NCBI RefSeq assembly: GCF_005771565.1
Contig: NZ_VAWA01000002.1
Coordinates: 272,161-314,592 of the forward strand
Length of the DNA stretch: 42,432 bases
Direction: 5' to 3'
Origin: Nesterenkonia sphaerica
Lineage (GTDB): Bacteria > Actinomycetota > Actinomycetes > Actinomycetales > Micrococcaceae
This document shows, piece after piece, positions 1 through 8,835 of this stretch; position 1 is the first letter of the stretch, and the number at the start of each line of letters is the position of its first letter. The notes below the pieces were generated by a model that saw only the letters and a list, made by a program, of their open reading frames with translations, was not told where the DNA came from and did no database searches. The position numbers and the translations under genes were made by a program.

Positions 1-96
1 TTCCCAGTGTGTGACAGGCAGACCACCGCGATCAACGGTCTGCCGATACGAACGAGACTCCAACAGCAAGGACATAATCGCCCTGTAGTCAGCCAT
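1..96 (-). pseudogene. IS21-type transposase IstA, 5' fragment, frameshifted, cut by window edge
   Basis: Reading the minus strand from the ATG at 96-94 gives MADYRAIMSLLLESRSYRQ, which resembles the start of actinobacterial IS21 istA transposases. A good ribosome binding site (AAAGGAGG) lies just upstream at about 109-117. After TVD the frame runs into GGLPVTHWE, whereas skipping one base gives AVVCLSHTG, close to the family's usual AVGCSHR-like helix-turn-helix segment, so a one-base frameshift near residue 22 is likely. IstA would be the DDE transposase, working with the ATPase IstB. The rest of the element lies outside the window. The family call is from remembered N-termini and covers only 32 codons. 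Confidence 0.5.
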
Positions 97-208
97 ACGT
101 GGCCACCCTCCTTTATAGGAAAACCGGCGCTGACCGGCGCCGCCACTCCTAAGCAGTCCACAACCGCAACCAGATACCCAGAATCGCGCAACCAGGTACG
201 CGGACTAG

Positions 209-613
209 CGCTACCCACTCACGCTATCCGCCAACGATGCCGAGCAGGTCGCTGCCGCCTGGGTAGTGAAAGAACATCTACGCCGCGTCGTGGCCGCCAC
301 AGACATCCCGCCAGCCCAGAACGCAAGGATCGACTTCGAAATGGCCGTGGCTGCAGCCGATATGGTAGAGACCGATAAGCTCGCGGCCACCGTCGCGAAG
401 TGGTGGACCGAAATCAAAGTCTTCGTCCGCGCCCCGGTTACCAATGCGAGGACAGAAGCGGCGAATACGGGGATCAAACAGATCAAGCACACTGGCCGAG
501 GATTCCGGAACCAACGCAGCTATCAGTCGCGTATCCTCGGCACCAGAATGAGGCAGACACGCCGACGCCGCAGGATCCACCACCACCACCAAGGATTCCA
601 CGCTCAACGGTGA
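209..613 (+). pseudogene. ISL3-type transposase, C-terminal remnant
   Basis: An open frame entered after a stop at 206-208 reads RYPLTLSANDAEQVAAAW, then VVKEHLRRVVAA, WWTEIKVFVRAPVTNARTEA and NTGIKQIKHTGRGFRNQRSY. The block WW..I..F...PVTNARTEA.N..IK..KRTGRGFRN is characteristic of the C-terminal DDE region of ISL3-family transposases, including the last catalytic glutamate in ARTEA. The first two thirds of the protein are missing and no start codon or ribosome binding site is present, so it is dead. Resemblance fades after about 545 into an Arg/His-rich tail. TGAATAGCC at 611-619 may mark the element's right end; no left inverted repeat was found to pair with it. Confidence 0.6.
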
Positions 614-627
614 ATAGCCACTTACCA

Positions 628-675
628 TTGCAACTCGTGAAATTCAGACCGTTGCAACAACCACTAGATTCCACC
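628..675. repeat. Two 24-bp imperfect direct repeats, possible IS30-type end
   Basis: Two adjacent 24-bp units start with TTGCAAC at 628-634 and 652-658. The second parts match loosely (GAAATTCAGACC against TAGATTCCACC). Paired TTGCAAC-headed repeats of this kind are what I remember from the ends of actinobacterial IS30 elements, but no IS30 transposase is present here. The stretch 676-779 after it, and 97-208 before the ISL3 remnant, hold no gene I can recognise. Confidence 0.3.
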
Positions 676-779
676 CACGAAGAGATGAGATTCGGCGTCC
701 ACGAAGTCACGAGATCACACACAACCCACCGGACCCGAAGTGCCAACCACTCCTATCCTCCAAGCGCGACTGCGAAGAC

Positions 780-1204
780 CTGGAGCTGACCCGCGGAGAG
801 CTCATGGGGAAACTTCGCCCAGGACCGAAATGGCCAGCTGTTCAGAGTGTCTTCTGCGGAGCTGAAGGCCTCCGCGTCGTTGCGCCGCCAAGAGACCTGC
901 ACCAGAGCCAGCTACTCCAGAAAAGTCATATCACGGGCCATCGAGGGAGGTCGATCAGCGAGGCCCCTGAGGCCCGGAACATTGGTGCAACCTCGTAGGG
1001 TGCCTGTAACTTGATCAGACAGCCCCCGGTGCTGGGCAGCTGGCGTCTGGCGAGAGACTACAGCAGCGCCGACTTCCCAGTGCCGTTGGCCCCGGTCAGT
1101 GCGATAAGCGCAGGTGCCCTGACTCTACACGTGGTCTCAGGCAACAGGACAGGGCCGTTTGCCGAGACACCGCGCTCGCGGCACGCAACGGCGAAGTCTG
1201 ACAT
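780..1204 (-). pseudogene. Broken ABC-transporter ATP-binding protein
   Basis: On the minus strand the ATG at 1204-1202 overlaps the ctaB stop (TGATG) and opens a frame containing a Walker A motif, LTGANGTGKSALL, at about 1070-1093. The frame is stopped by TAG at 1058-1060 and again near 920. In another frame of the same strand the sequence resumes as LALVQVSWRRNDAEAF and then FPHELSAGQLQ at 780-812, an ABC signature (LSxGQ). That frame also carries a TAG at 912-914, where homologous proteins would have Gln. The gap between Walker A and signature, about 86 residues, is normal for the family. I infer an ABC ATPase destroyed by at least two nonsense changes and a frameshift, with Walker B and the 3' end lost toward the IS remnants. 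The start overlap suggests it was once co-translated with ctaB. Confidence 0.65.
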
Positions 1205-2172
1205 CAGCCCATCAGCGGACTACCCACGAATGGGTCGATCCAGAGTCCAATAAAGAGCATCGTGAGGTAAAGGATGGATAAGTGGAAAAGCTTCATAGCA
1301 CGCTTGTCCGTCAGCGATTCGTTCTGCGCCCGCCGGTAGAGCACGTGAGATTCATAGATGAACCACGCCCCCGCCACGAGGGCGAACGCCGTGTAGGTGA
1401 CGCCGGCCCAGCCCAGCGGGATGAGCAGCAGCGAACACGCCACAGTGGCCCAGGAGTAGAGCACCACTTGCACCGAGACTGTCTTTGCCGAAGCGATGGC
1501 GCCCAGCATCGGCACCTCCGCGGTCTGGTAATCCGTGCGGTACTTCATCGAGAGCGGCCAGTAGTGAGGCGGGGTCCACAGGAAGATGATGAAGAACAGC
1601 ACTACAGCAGGCCATTCGACAGCCTCGCGGACAGCCGCCCAGGCAATGAGCACTGGGAAGCACCCCGCTAAGCCCCCCCAAATAATGTTCTGCTCCGTCC
1701 GGCGCTTCAACACCATGGTGTAGATCACCACGTAGAAGAACATGGCCAGTGCCCCGAGACCCGCGGCCAGCGGGTTCGCTCCGACCCACAGCACCGTCAG
1801 CGCAGCCACCCCGAGGACTGAGGCGAAAACCACTGCCTCTCGCGGAGTGAGCTCCCCGGTGACCAGTGGTCGTTTCTTGGTCCGGTTCATCAGCCGGTCC
1901 ATGTCCCGGTCGAGATAGCAGTTGAACGCTCCTGCGGACCCGGCGGCGAACGCGCCGCCGACCATTGTCGCCAATGCCAGCCAGAAGTTCGGCAACCCAC
2001 CCTGGGCGAAGAACATCGTGGGCAGCGTGGTGACCAAGAGCAGCTCAATGACGCGGGGCTTGGTGAGCGACAGATACGCCGCAGCCTTGCGTTTGAAACC
2101 GAGTCGCTTCCCTGGCGTCGCGGCCGTCGCAGCAGCTGGGTCGCCAGGCATACGAGTGCTCAAATCGGTCAC
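1204..2172 (-). CDS. ctaB: Protoheme IX farnesyltransferase (heme O synthase)
   Basis: 322 residues. CtaB is an integral membrane UbiA-family prenyltransferase that adds a farnesyl group to protoheme IX to give heme O, on the way to the heme a of the aa3 cytochrome oxidase. The UbiA active-site motif is visible as N84-CYL-D88-RDM-D92 followed by KKRPL, and the second Asp-rich region as [13 protein letters not shown] at 211-223. About nine hydrophobic segments follow a 30-residue polar N-terminus, and the length is normal. In other actinobacteria the gene often sits beside ctaA or the transketolase cluster; here its upstream neighbour is the topoisomerase gene, 50 bp away on the same strand, and downstream lies a dead ABC ATPase. 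Family assignment is secure. Confidence 0.95.
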   Translation of the reverse strand: MTDLSTRMPGDPAAATAATPGKRLGFKRKAAAYLSLTKPRVIELLLVTTLPTMFFAQGGLPNFWLALATMVGGAFAAGSAGAFNCYLDRDMDRLMNRTKKRPLVTGELTPREAVVFASVLGVAALTVLWVGANPLAAGLGALAMFFYVVIYTMVLKRRTEQNIIWGGLAGCFPVLIAWAAVREAVEWPAVVLFFIIFLWTPPHYWPLSMKYRTDYQTAEVPMLGAIASAKTVSVQVVLYSWATVACSLLLIPLGWAGVTYTAFALVAGAWFIYESHVLYRRAQNESLTDKRAMKLFHLSILYLTMLFIGLWIDPFVGSPLMG

Positions 2173-2222
2173 TGGGACAGTCTACCTTGTTCTACCACGC
2201 GTAGAAATTGAGGCCGGCGGAG

Positions 2223-4283
2223 TTACGCATCAATCTTCTCGCGGTCCAACGCTGCGGCACCGTCAATGATGAACTCCTTGCGGGGGGCCACCACTGAGCC
2301 CATGAGGAGATCAAACACCCGCTCGGCTGCCTCGGCATCCTCCACGCGGATCCGGCGCAAGGATCGGTGGACAGGGTCCATGGTCGTCTCGGACAATTGG
2401 TCGGCATCCATCTCCCCGAGTCCCTTGTACCGCTGGATAGGCTCCTTATAGCGCCGGTCGGACCTCTCCAGATCCGACAGCAGTGTCACAAGCTCACTCT
2501 CAGAGTAGGTGTAGCGGACCTCGTTGGGCTGTCTGCCAGAATTGATGATCTCTACGCGGTGCAGCGGAGGCACTGCCGCAAAGACTCGCCCTGCCTCAAT
2601 CATTGGTCGCATGTACCGGAAGAACAGCGTCAGCAGCAGAGTGCGGATGTGGGCTCCGTCGACGTCGGCGTCGGTCATCAGCACCACCTTGCCGTAACGT
2701 GCCAGTTCCAGGTCAAAGGTGCGGCCTGAGCCTGCTCCGATGACTTGCAGCAGAGCCGCGCACTCGGTATTGGAGAGCATATCGGCCACAGACGCCTTCT
2801 GAACATTGAGGATCTTGCCGCGGATAGGAAGCAGCGCCTGGAAGTCTGAGGTGCGTGCGAGCTTGGCGGTGCCAAGTGCGGAGTCGCCCTCCACAATGAA
2901 CAGCTCACTGGAGCTGACGTCCTTGTTTCGGCACTCCACCAGTTTGGCTGGCATAGTCGAATTCTCCAGCGCGTTCTTCCGCCGCTGCGTCTCCTTGTGC
3001 TGGCGGGCCGCGATGCGGGACTTCATCTCGGCCACCACCTTCTCCAGCACTGCGGTGGCTTGGTGCTTGTCGGCCCGTTTGGATGAGGTCAGGCGCTGCT
3101 CCAGCGCCTCGGAGACCACCTTGTTGACAATCTGCTTCGCCGCCGGGGTGCCGAGGATCTCCTTGGTCTGGCCCTCAAACTGCGGCTCTGCGATGCGGAC
3201 GGTCATCACGGCAGTCAGGCCTGCCAGAACGTCGTCTTTGTCGACTTTGTCATTGCCGGCCTTCAGACGCCGGGTGTTCGCCTCGATGACTTTCCGGAAC
3301 ACCTTGACCAGAGCCTGTTCAAATCCGGTGACATGTGTGCCGCCTTTGGGCGTGGCAATGATGTTGACGAATGATTTCAGCGTGGTGTCGTAACCGACGC
3401 CCCAACGCAACGCGATATCTACCTCGCAGTCACGTTCCACATCGGTCATCACCCCCTCCACGGAGATGCGTTCGGAAAATCTCCCGTGGCCCTGGATCCG
3501 CCAGATATCGGTCACCGGTGAGTCCGTGCTGAGGTGGTCGACGAACTCGCTGATGCCACCGTCGTAATGAAAAACCTCCTCCAGGTGCTCAGCACCGCGA
3601 CGGTCATGGATGACAATTCGCAGACCCGGGACCAGGAAGGCGGTCTGTCTGGCCCGATCTACCAGCTCCTGCTCCAGGAACTGGGCTTCGGGAGTGAAAA
3701 TCTCCCGGTCTGCCCAGTAGCGGACGGTGGTCCCAGTCTGGCCCCGCTTGGCCCGTCCGGTGACTTCCAGCGGTGAGCCCTCTTCGGCCGGGGTGAATGC
3801 GTCGGCCGGCTTATTGCCGGAGAATGTGCCCGGCTCCCCCCTCCGGAAGCTCATCGTGTGGATCTTCCCACCGCGGGTGACGTGGGCATCCAGCCGAGCG
3901 GACAGTGCATTGACCACCGAGGCCCCGACCCCGTGCAGACCTCCCACCGCGTTGTAGGAGCCGCCGCCGAATTTTCCGCCGGCGTGGAGTTTGGTGAAGA
4001 CCACCTCCAATCCAGAGAGCCCGGTACGCGGCTCAATGTCGACTGGGATCCCTCGACCGTCATCGGTGACTTCGACAGAGTCGTCCGGGTGGAGAGTGAT
4101 GCGGATATTGGAGGCGTGCCCGGCCAGCGCCTCATCGACGGCGTTGTCAATGATTTCCCACACGCAGTGCATCAAACCCCGTGAGTCGGTGGAGCCGATG
4201 TACATTCCGGGGCGTTTCCGCACTGCTTCCAGACCTTCCAGGACCGATAGGTGCCGGGCGCTGTACTCGTCGCGCTGAGCCAA
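2223..4283 (-). CDS. parE: Type IIA DNA topoisomerase subunit B (ParE/GyrB-like)
   Basis: 686 residues from a TTG start at 4283-4281, chosen because GGAGG lies 6 bases upstream (4290-4294) and the protein then begins MAQRDEYSARHLSVLEGL, as in homologues. The frame stays open to 4463, but that extension has no family resemblance. The GHKL ATPase domain shows EIIDNAVDEA (E43, N47), DDGRGIP (D74) and the ATP lid GGLHGVGASVVNALS; the transducer follows. The Toprim domain carries EGDSA at 465-469 and DADVDG at 538-543. It would pair with a ParC/GyrA-like A subunit, not in this window, to form a second type II topoisomerase acting on supercoiling or chromosome decatenation. Its position beside sigA is the known actinobacterial arrangement for the non-gyrase copy (ParY in Streptomyces), which is why I prefer parE to gyrB. 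Confidence 0.88.
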   Translation of the reverse strand: MAQRDEYSARHLSVLEGLEAVRKRPGMYIGSTDSRGLMHCVWEIIDNAVDEALAGHASNIRITLHPDDSVEVTDDGRGIPVDIEPRTGLSGLEVVFTKLHAGGKFGGGSYNAVGGLHGVGASVVNALSARLDAHVTRGGKIHTMSFRRGEPGTFSGNKPADAFTPAEEGSPLEVTGRAKRGQTGTTVRYWADREIFTPEAQFLEQELVDRARQTAFLVPGLRIVIHDRRGAEHLEEVFHYDGGISEFVDHLSTDSPVTDIWRIQGHGRFSERISVEGVMTDVERDCEVDIALRWGVGYDTTLKSFVNIIATPKGGTHVTGFEQALVKVFRKVIEANTRRLKAGNDKVDKDDVLAGLTAVMTVRIAEPQFEGQTKEILGTPAAKQIVNKVVSEALEQRLTSSKRADKHQATAVLEKVVAEMKSRIAARQHKETQRRKNALENSTMPAKLVECRNKDVSSSELFIVEGDSALGTAKLARTSDFQALLPIRGKILNVQKASVADMLSNTECAALLQVIGAGSGRTFDLELARYGKVVLMTDADVDGAHIRTLLLTLFFRYMRPMIEAGRVFAAVPPLHRVEIINSGRQPNEVRYTYSESELVTLLSDLERSDRRYKEPIQRYKGLGEMDADQLSETTMDPVHRSLRRIRVEDAEAAERVFDLLMGSVVAPRKEFIIDGAAALDREKIDA

Positions 4284-4485
4284 CAGATGCCTCCAGGGTT
4301 GGGTGAACAGAACTTGATACCAGGCTACGACGCCGCCTGCCCGTCCGCTCGCAGAAGCGCCGCCGGGGCCTGCGGGCATTCGCCGGTGGCGAAAGGCGCG
4401 CCTGTGGCACACAAAACGTGAATGTACTGCCTCCCGGCGTGGTTGTATAGGTAAGACCATCACGCAACGCTAGGAGGCGACGAGC

Positions 4486-4692
4486 ATGACAGCTTCATCC
4501 AGCACCCTCGATGTCACCCCCACGCTGACTGCCCTTGACCGCTGCGATCGCTGCGGGGCTCAGGCCTATATTCGTGCTGTGCTCGCCTCCGGAGGGGCGC
4601 TCATCTTCTGCAATCACCATGGCCGTGATGTGGAGGCGAGCCTTCGTCCGCAGACTGTCGAGTGGATTGACGAGTCGGCCCGAATCAACTGA
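4486..4692 (+). CDS. DUF7455 small zinc-binding protein
   Basis: 68 residues with a strong ribosome binding site (TAGGAGG) before the ATG. It carries C20-x2-C23 and C42-NH-H45, spaced like a small zinc ribbon. This matches the short actinobacterial family annotated DUF7455, regularly found between the topoisomerase B gene and the primary sigma factor. Its function is not known to me; a treble-clef-like zinc fold and a nucleic-acid or protein-binding role are inference from the Cys/His pattern. It is transcribed divergently from parE across 202 bp and ends at a strong terminator shared with sigA. Confidence 0.8.
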   Translation: MTASSSTLDVTPTLTALDRCDRCGAQAYIRAVLASGGALIFCNHHGRDVEASLRPQTVEWIDESARIN

Positions 4693-4717
4693 CGCGCGGC
4701 GGCCTCGGTGTCCGCCC

Positions 4718-4764
4718 AGATGAAGAGATCCCCCGGAGGAAAACTCCGGGGGATCTCTTCATCT
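4718..4764. terminator. Bidirectional terminator between DUF7455 and sigA
   Basis: A perfect 21-bp inverted repeat, 4718-4738 and 4744-4764, encloses a 5-base GAAAA loop. The stem holds CCCCCGGAG on one side and CTCCGGGGG on the other. It lies between the stops of two convergent genes. On the plus strand it is followed by TGTGTTC, not a clean U-tract. It is the longest perfect hairpin I found in the window. Confidence 0.85.
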
Positions 4765-4839
4765 GTGTTCAGTTGTCTGTTTTCAGTTGTCCGGGCCTGC
4801 TAAGCCGGTGAGACGCGGGCCTCACCACGACCATGGGGA

Positions 4840-6165
4840 TCAGTCCAGGTAATCTCTGAGCACCTGGCTGCGGCTTGGATGGCGCAGCTTCGACATGGTC
4901 TTGGACTCGATCTGCCTTATACGCTCACGAGTCACCCCATAGACTTTTCCGATTTCGTCTAAAGTCTTCGGCTGGCCGTCGGTGAGGCCGAAGCGCATGG
5001 CGACCACTCCTGCTTCCCGCTCGGCCAGGGTGTCCAGGACCGAGTGCAGCTGCTCCTGCAGCAAGGTGAAGCTCACCGCGTCCGAGGGCACCACTGCTTC
5101 GGAGTCTTCGATGAGGTCCCCGAACTCGGAGTCGCCGTCTTCGCCCAGCGGCGTGTGCAGGGAGATCGGTTCACGACCGTATTTCTGGACTTCCACCACC
5201 TTTTCAGGGGTCATGTCCAGCTCGGCTGCCAGCTCCTCAGGTGCGGGCTCGCGCCCGAGGTCTTGGAGCATCTGACGCTGCACCCGGGCCAACTTGTTGA
5301 TGACTTCCACCATATGCACCGGGATACGGATCGTCCGAGCTTGGTCAGCCATCGCACGGGTGATGGCTTGTCGGATCCACCAGGTGGCGTAGGTGGAGAA
5401 CTTGAAGCCTTTGGTGTAGTCGAACTTCTCCACCGCTCGGATCAGACCCAGGTTGCCTTCCTGGATGAGGTCCAGGAAAAGCATTCCGCGGCCGGTGTAG
5501 CGCTTTGCCAGGGAGACCACTAGCCGCAGGTTTGCCTCCAGCAGGTGGTTCTTGGCCTTGCGCCCATCGGCAACTACCAGCTCGTAGTCTCGTCTGAGCC
5601 GTTTGTCCTCAATGGCTTCGTTTTTCAACTTGTGCTCAGCGAAGAGGCCGGCTTCAATGCGCAGCGCCAGGTCAACTTCCTGTTCGGCGTTGAGCAGCGC
5701 GACCTTACCGATCTGCTTGAGGTAGTCCTTGACCGGGTCTGCTGTGGCACCAGCGGAGACGACTTGAACAGCCGGAGCGTCGTCGTCGTCGGCGTTCGAA
5801 ATGACAAAGCCGCGGCCCGAACCGTCTTCCTCATTGGCACCGGACTTCGGCTCCATGATCTTCTCGGCGTCCTCACCGGACTCTTCAGCTTTAGCCACAG
5901 CTGACTCCAGAGCCTCGGTGGGCGAGTGCTCTTCCTCGGCGAGGATTTCATCGACGGGATCAGCGGCTTTCTTCCGTCCGCCAGTCTTCTTCGCTGGAGT
6001 GGACGTCGGTGCAGGGGTGTTCTTAGCGGAGGCTGAACCAGATGCGCCGCCGGCCTGTGAAGTCTTCTTGCTCGTGGTCTTGCGAGTCGACTTCTTGGCG
6101 GCGGGCTTCTCGGACTCCTCAGCGGCGGCAGTCTTTTTGGTGGACTTCGACGCAGTAGTGGGCAC
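4840..6165 (-). CDS. sigA: Primary RNA polymerase sigma factor (RpoD/SigA)
   Basis: 441 residues from a GTG at 6165-6163 with GGAAGG five bases upstream. Residues 1-120 form a low-complexity Lys/Ala/Ser/Thr-rich then acidic N-terminus typical of actinobacterial HrdB/SigA. Region 1.2 contains [16 protein letters not shown]. Region 2 contains [36 protein letters not shown] and [17 protein letters not shown], which bind core polymerase and the -10 element. Region 4 ends with the -35-binding helix-turn-helix ([19 protein letters not shown]) and DYLD. It directs housekeeping transcription and is very likely essential. It converges with DUF7455. The 157 bp upstream (6166-6322) should hold its promoter, but I see no convincing -35/-10 pair there. 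Confidence 0.97.
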   Translation of the reverse strand: MPTTASKSTKKTAAAEESEKPAAKKSTRKTTSKKTSQAGGASGSASAKNTPAPTSTPAKKTGGRKKAADPVDEILAEEEHSPTEALESAVAKAEESGEDAEKIMEPKSGANEEDGSGRGFVISNADDDDAPAVQVVSAGATADPVKDYLKQIGKVALLNAEQEVDLALRIEAGLFAEHKLKNEAIEDKRLRRDYELVVADGRKAKNHLLEANLRLVVSLAKRYTGRGMLFLDLIQEGNLGLIRAVEKFDYTKGFKFSTYATWWIRQAITRAMADQARTIRIPVHMVEVINKLARVQRQMLQDLGREPAPEELAAELDMTPEKVVEVQKYGREPISLHTPLGEDGDSEFGDLIEDSEAVVPSDAVSFTLLQEQLHSVLDTLAEREAGVVAMRFGLTDGQPKTLDEIGKVYGVTRERIRQIESKTMSKLRHPSRSQVLRDYLD

Positions 6166-6322
6166 GATGACCTTCCGTCTCGTTTACTAAAGGTGCAGGC
6201 GCTCAACGCGCCTATGACCCTGTCAAGTACCGGGTCGGAACAGAATCCGCCCCAGGTTGCAGGGTCTTACACGGGGTCCAACGCCGCCAGTGCCCGATAC
6301 ATTCCCCCGGCGCGGAAAAATC

Positions 6323-7552
6323 TTATTGCCGAGAAGACCACCAGGAGTAACTGGAGGCTTTGTCCTGAGCCCATGGGCACACCCCGAGGGCACTGATGCA
6401 GGCCAGCACGCTGCGGGCCAGCGGCGGCGCGGTAGTGCTGCGCCACAACTCTGGGTGCTGCTCGCGCACCGTCTCGGCGAACGCCGAGGCAGTGCTCCCG
6501 CTTCCGCGCAGCCATTCCACCCAGGCGCGCAGACCTAAGAGCTGTGCGCGCTGCAGCTGCTGGGCATAAGGCAGAAGTTGGCGCAGCAATGCCACCAGGG
6601 ACTCCACCCGGGGCCACTGCGGCGGTGCCCCGGCCACCCCCCAGGCTGCATCGATGAGCGCGCCAGCACCCGGATCGGCTTTGCCCCGCTGGTGGATGCG
6701 CCCCACGGCCTCAACGTTGGTGACCGTCAGCGCCATCAGCAGCTCCACATGATCAGGGTCCTCCAAAGTGCGCAGCAGAGCCGCCGCCTGCTCCGGGGAG
6801 TGATGGATCCACCCGGCGTCGGCGGCGTGGTGGGTTGTCCCCTCACGCAGAGACCGCCCCAGAGCTGCTTCCCAGAGCGCGATCACGGCCTCTCCCCTGG
6901 TGGGAGGCGGTGCCTGATGCTGCCGGACCCGTGTCTGCTGCTCGGCTGCTGCCAGCGGGTTGGGGGCGAGGAACCGCGTCAGTGCCTCCTGGGGACTGCG
7001 GGCACGGGTGGTCTCCAGGCTCGGAATCCGCTGCAGCGTCTGATTCAGGGCCGACTCCGCGTGCTCCCCTGACGGGCCGCCACTGCGCTTATCGGCACCG
7101 GTGTGATAGTCACGGATATAGCCTTGTTCAATGTGCCACACCTGAACCAGTGGCGCCTCCGCACGTTCCAGCAGACCGGCTTGCAAGGCCCTCAGCATGG
7201 GCATGTACCGGTCGGCCGCATCCGATACGGCCGGTGCGGTGTCGAAGATGAGTGCCATGGCTGCGTTCGGAACCGGCTCTGCCGCCGGTCCGGCGATCCA
7301 TTCTGCGCACTGTTCTCCCATCTGTTCCGGCCGCTGACGTACCGAAGCGAGGTCGACTCGCAGGTGTCCGCCGGTGATCCCGGCACGGAAGCCGATGATG
7401 ACCAGTGAGTCAGCGGGTAGGCGCCCGAACGTGTGCTGCACCAGCGCCAGTGCGTCCCCGGGACGCTCAATATTCAGCGGTGGCGCAGCGGGAGGTGCCG
7501 GGTGGCCCGGATCTGCTTGGTGGGAGTCATGTGGTCTAGGTGCATCGCTCAT
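6323..7552 (-). CDS. DUF4192 domain-containing protein
   Basis: 409 residues from the ATG at 7552-7550, preceded closely by GGAGG; the frame is open for 20 more codons to 7612, so the start is not certain. The N-terminal part contains GDALALVQHTFGRLPADSL followed by VIIGFR, the hallmark opening of actinobacterial DUF4192 proteins, and the middle and C-terminal part is Ala/Gln/Arg-rich helix. There is no signal peptide or membrane segment, so a cytoplasmic protein is expected. The family lies near sigA in many actinobacteria and has no assigned activity that I know of. The PAC2 gene lies 102 bp upstream on the same strand and may share a transcript. Confidence 0.8.
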   Translation of the reverse strand: MSDAPRPHDSHQADPGHPAPPAAPPLNIERPGDALALVQHTFGRLPADSLVIIGFRAGITGGHLRVDLASVRQRPEQMGEQCAEWIAGPAAEPVPNAAMALIFDTAPAVSDAADRYMPMLRALQAGLLERAEAPLVQVWHIEQGYIRDYHTGADKRSGGPSGEHAESALNQTLQRIPSLETTRARSPQEALTRFLAPNPLAAAEQQTRVRQHQAPPPTRGEAVIALWEAALGRSLREGTTHHAADAGWIHHSPEQAAALLRTLEDPDHVELLMALTVTNVEAVGRIHQRGKADPGAGALIDAAWGVAGAPPQWPRVESLVALLRQLLPYAQQLQRAQLLGLRAWVEWLRGSGSTASAFAETVREQHPELWRSTTAPPLARSVLACISALGVCPWAQDKASSYSWWSSRQ

Positions 7553-7654
7553 GACCTCCAGGATTCTGGAGGGCCGGCGCCCGCCGCCGCACAGGACGGC
7601 CCTGCTGTGCAATCTCCGGCGGGTCGTGGTGCCGCACGGGTCGCTGGGGAGAAC

Positions 7655-8698
7655 CTAGCCGCTCGGCTGCCCGGGGGTGTCGCCGTCGTCGTCCGCCCCC
7701 GGGGGCGGTATTTGCTCTTCGGTGCCGGGCTTGACATCTTCGGGCCGGCTGCGCAGAAACTCCTCGACGGCTGCGCCCAGTTCTTCAGCGTCGGGCACCA
7801 CGTCGTCGTGTTTGACCAGCAGGGAGCGCTGGGCAGTGGAGGAGAACTGGTCAAAGTTGGCCTCCAGCTTCTGGACCAGCTGGGCGATCTCAGGAGCCTG
7901 CTCCACCTGGCGCGAGATGTCGGCCTCCACCGTTCGCGCTGCCTCACGCAGCTCATCTGTGGGCAGCATCAGCTCACACGCTGCCCCCGCGTACTCCAAG
8001 GCCGCCACCGCCACCTGCGGATAACGGCCGGAGGCCAGATAGTGCGGCACATGCATCGTGTAGCCGACGACGTCGCGGCCGGCCTCATCAACCCGCAGCT
8101 CCAGCATCTGCGACAGACCAGCTTCAATCTGAGCATTGGGCGACCAGGTTGATATGCCTTCGATGAGGTCTCGCCGGTTCCCGTGGGCGGTGACCCCCAC
8201 CGGCCGGGTGTGCGGTGTGGGCAGACCCAGCGAATCCACCGTGACCACGAGACTGACGTCCAGCTGCTGGATCAGCTTCAGCACCGTCTCGGCCACTCTC
8301 TCCCACTGGAAGTCCGGTTCGTCACCGGTGAGCAGGAGGAATGGACGGTCCATGGCGTCGCGCACCTCGAAGATGTCCAGCCGGGGCCCGCGGTAGTCGG
8401 AGAACCTGTTCTCAGTGAAAGTGACCTGCGGCCGCCGGGAGCGATAGTCGAAAAGCTCGTCCACATCAAAACTGGCCACCTGTCGATGGTTGAGCGTGCC
8501 CAGGAGCCCCTCGGCCAGCTGCTCGGAGAGGGAACCGGCATCGGTGTGCCCTGCTACGGAAACCACCATCGGCAGCCGCGGGCCAGCACGGTGTTCACCG
8601 TGGAGAACGACATCGGTCGCGGAGGACTCGGCCCCCGGGTCGTTGTCGGAATCCTCGGTGTGCAGGTGCAGCAGATCAAACTCATAGGGATCGTTCAC
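7655..8698 (-). CDS. PAC2 family protein
   Basis: 347 residues from a GTG at 8698-8696, with GGGGAGG 11 bases upstream. Features seen are MVVSVAGHTDAGSLSEQL near residue 45, LDIFEVRDAMDRPFLLLTGDEPDFQW near 110-135 and GYTMHVPHYLASGRYPQ near 225-240, consistent with the PAC2 (proteasome assembly chaperone 2) family as found in actinobacteria. The C-terminal 60 residues are charged and disordered (EEQIPPPGADDDGD). Eukaryotic PAC2 proteins help assemble the 20S proteasome. In bacteria the role is not established, and no proteasome genes lie in this window. It is divergent from pepA, 137 bp apart. Confidence 0.75.
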   Translation of the reverse strand: MNDPYEFDLLHLHTEDSDNDPGAESSATDVVLHGEHRAGPRLPMVVSVAGHTDAGSLSEQLAEGLLGTLNHRQVASFDVDELFDYRSRRPQVTFTENRFSDYRGPRLDIFEVRDAMDRPFLLLTGDEPDFQWERVAETVLKLIQQLDVSLVVTVDSLGLPTPHTRPVGVTAHGNRRDLIEGISTWSPNAQIEAGLSQMLELRVDEAGRDVVGYTMHVPHYLASGRYPQVAVAALEYAGAACELMLPTDELREAARTVEADISRQVEQAPEIAQLVQKLEANFDQFSSTAQRSLLVKHDDVVPDAEELGAAVEEFLRSRPEDVKPGTEEQIPPPGADDDGDTPGQPSG

Positions 8699-8835
8699 CG
8701 GCTGTGGATCCTCCCCTTGCGTGCGGTGGTGTGTTCGGTGTGTGCAGCGCTATCAGTGGGATAACAGTTTCTCCATAGCATCGCATTCCCGGCCGGAACG
8801 ACATGCAGTCCGCGAATCCGGATAGGATCGGATCC

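Noticed and set aside
4284-4463. N-terminal extension of the topoisomerase B gene
   Set aside because: Arg-rich, no family resemblance, and a TTG with a good ribosome binding site fits homologues.
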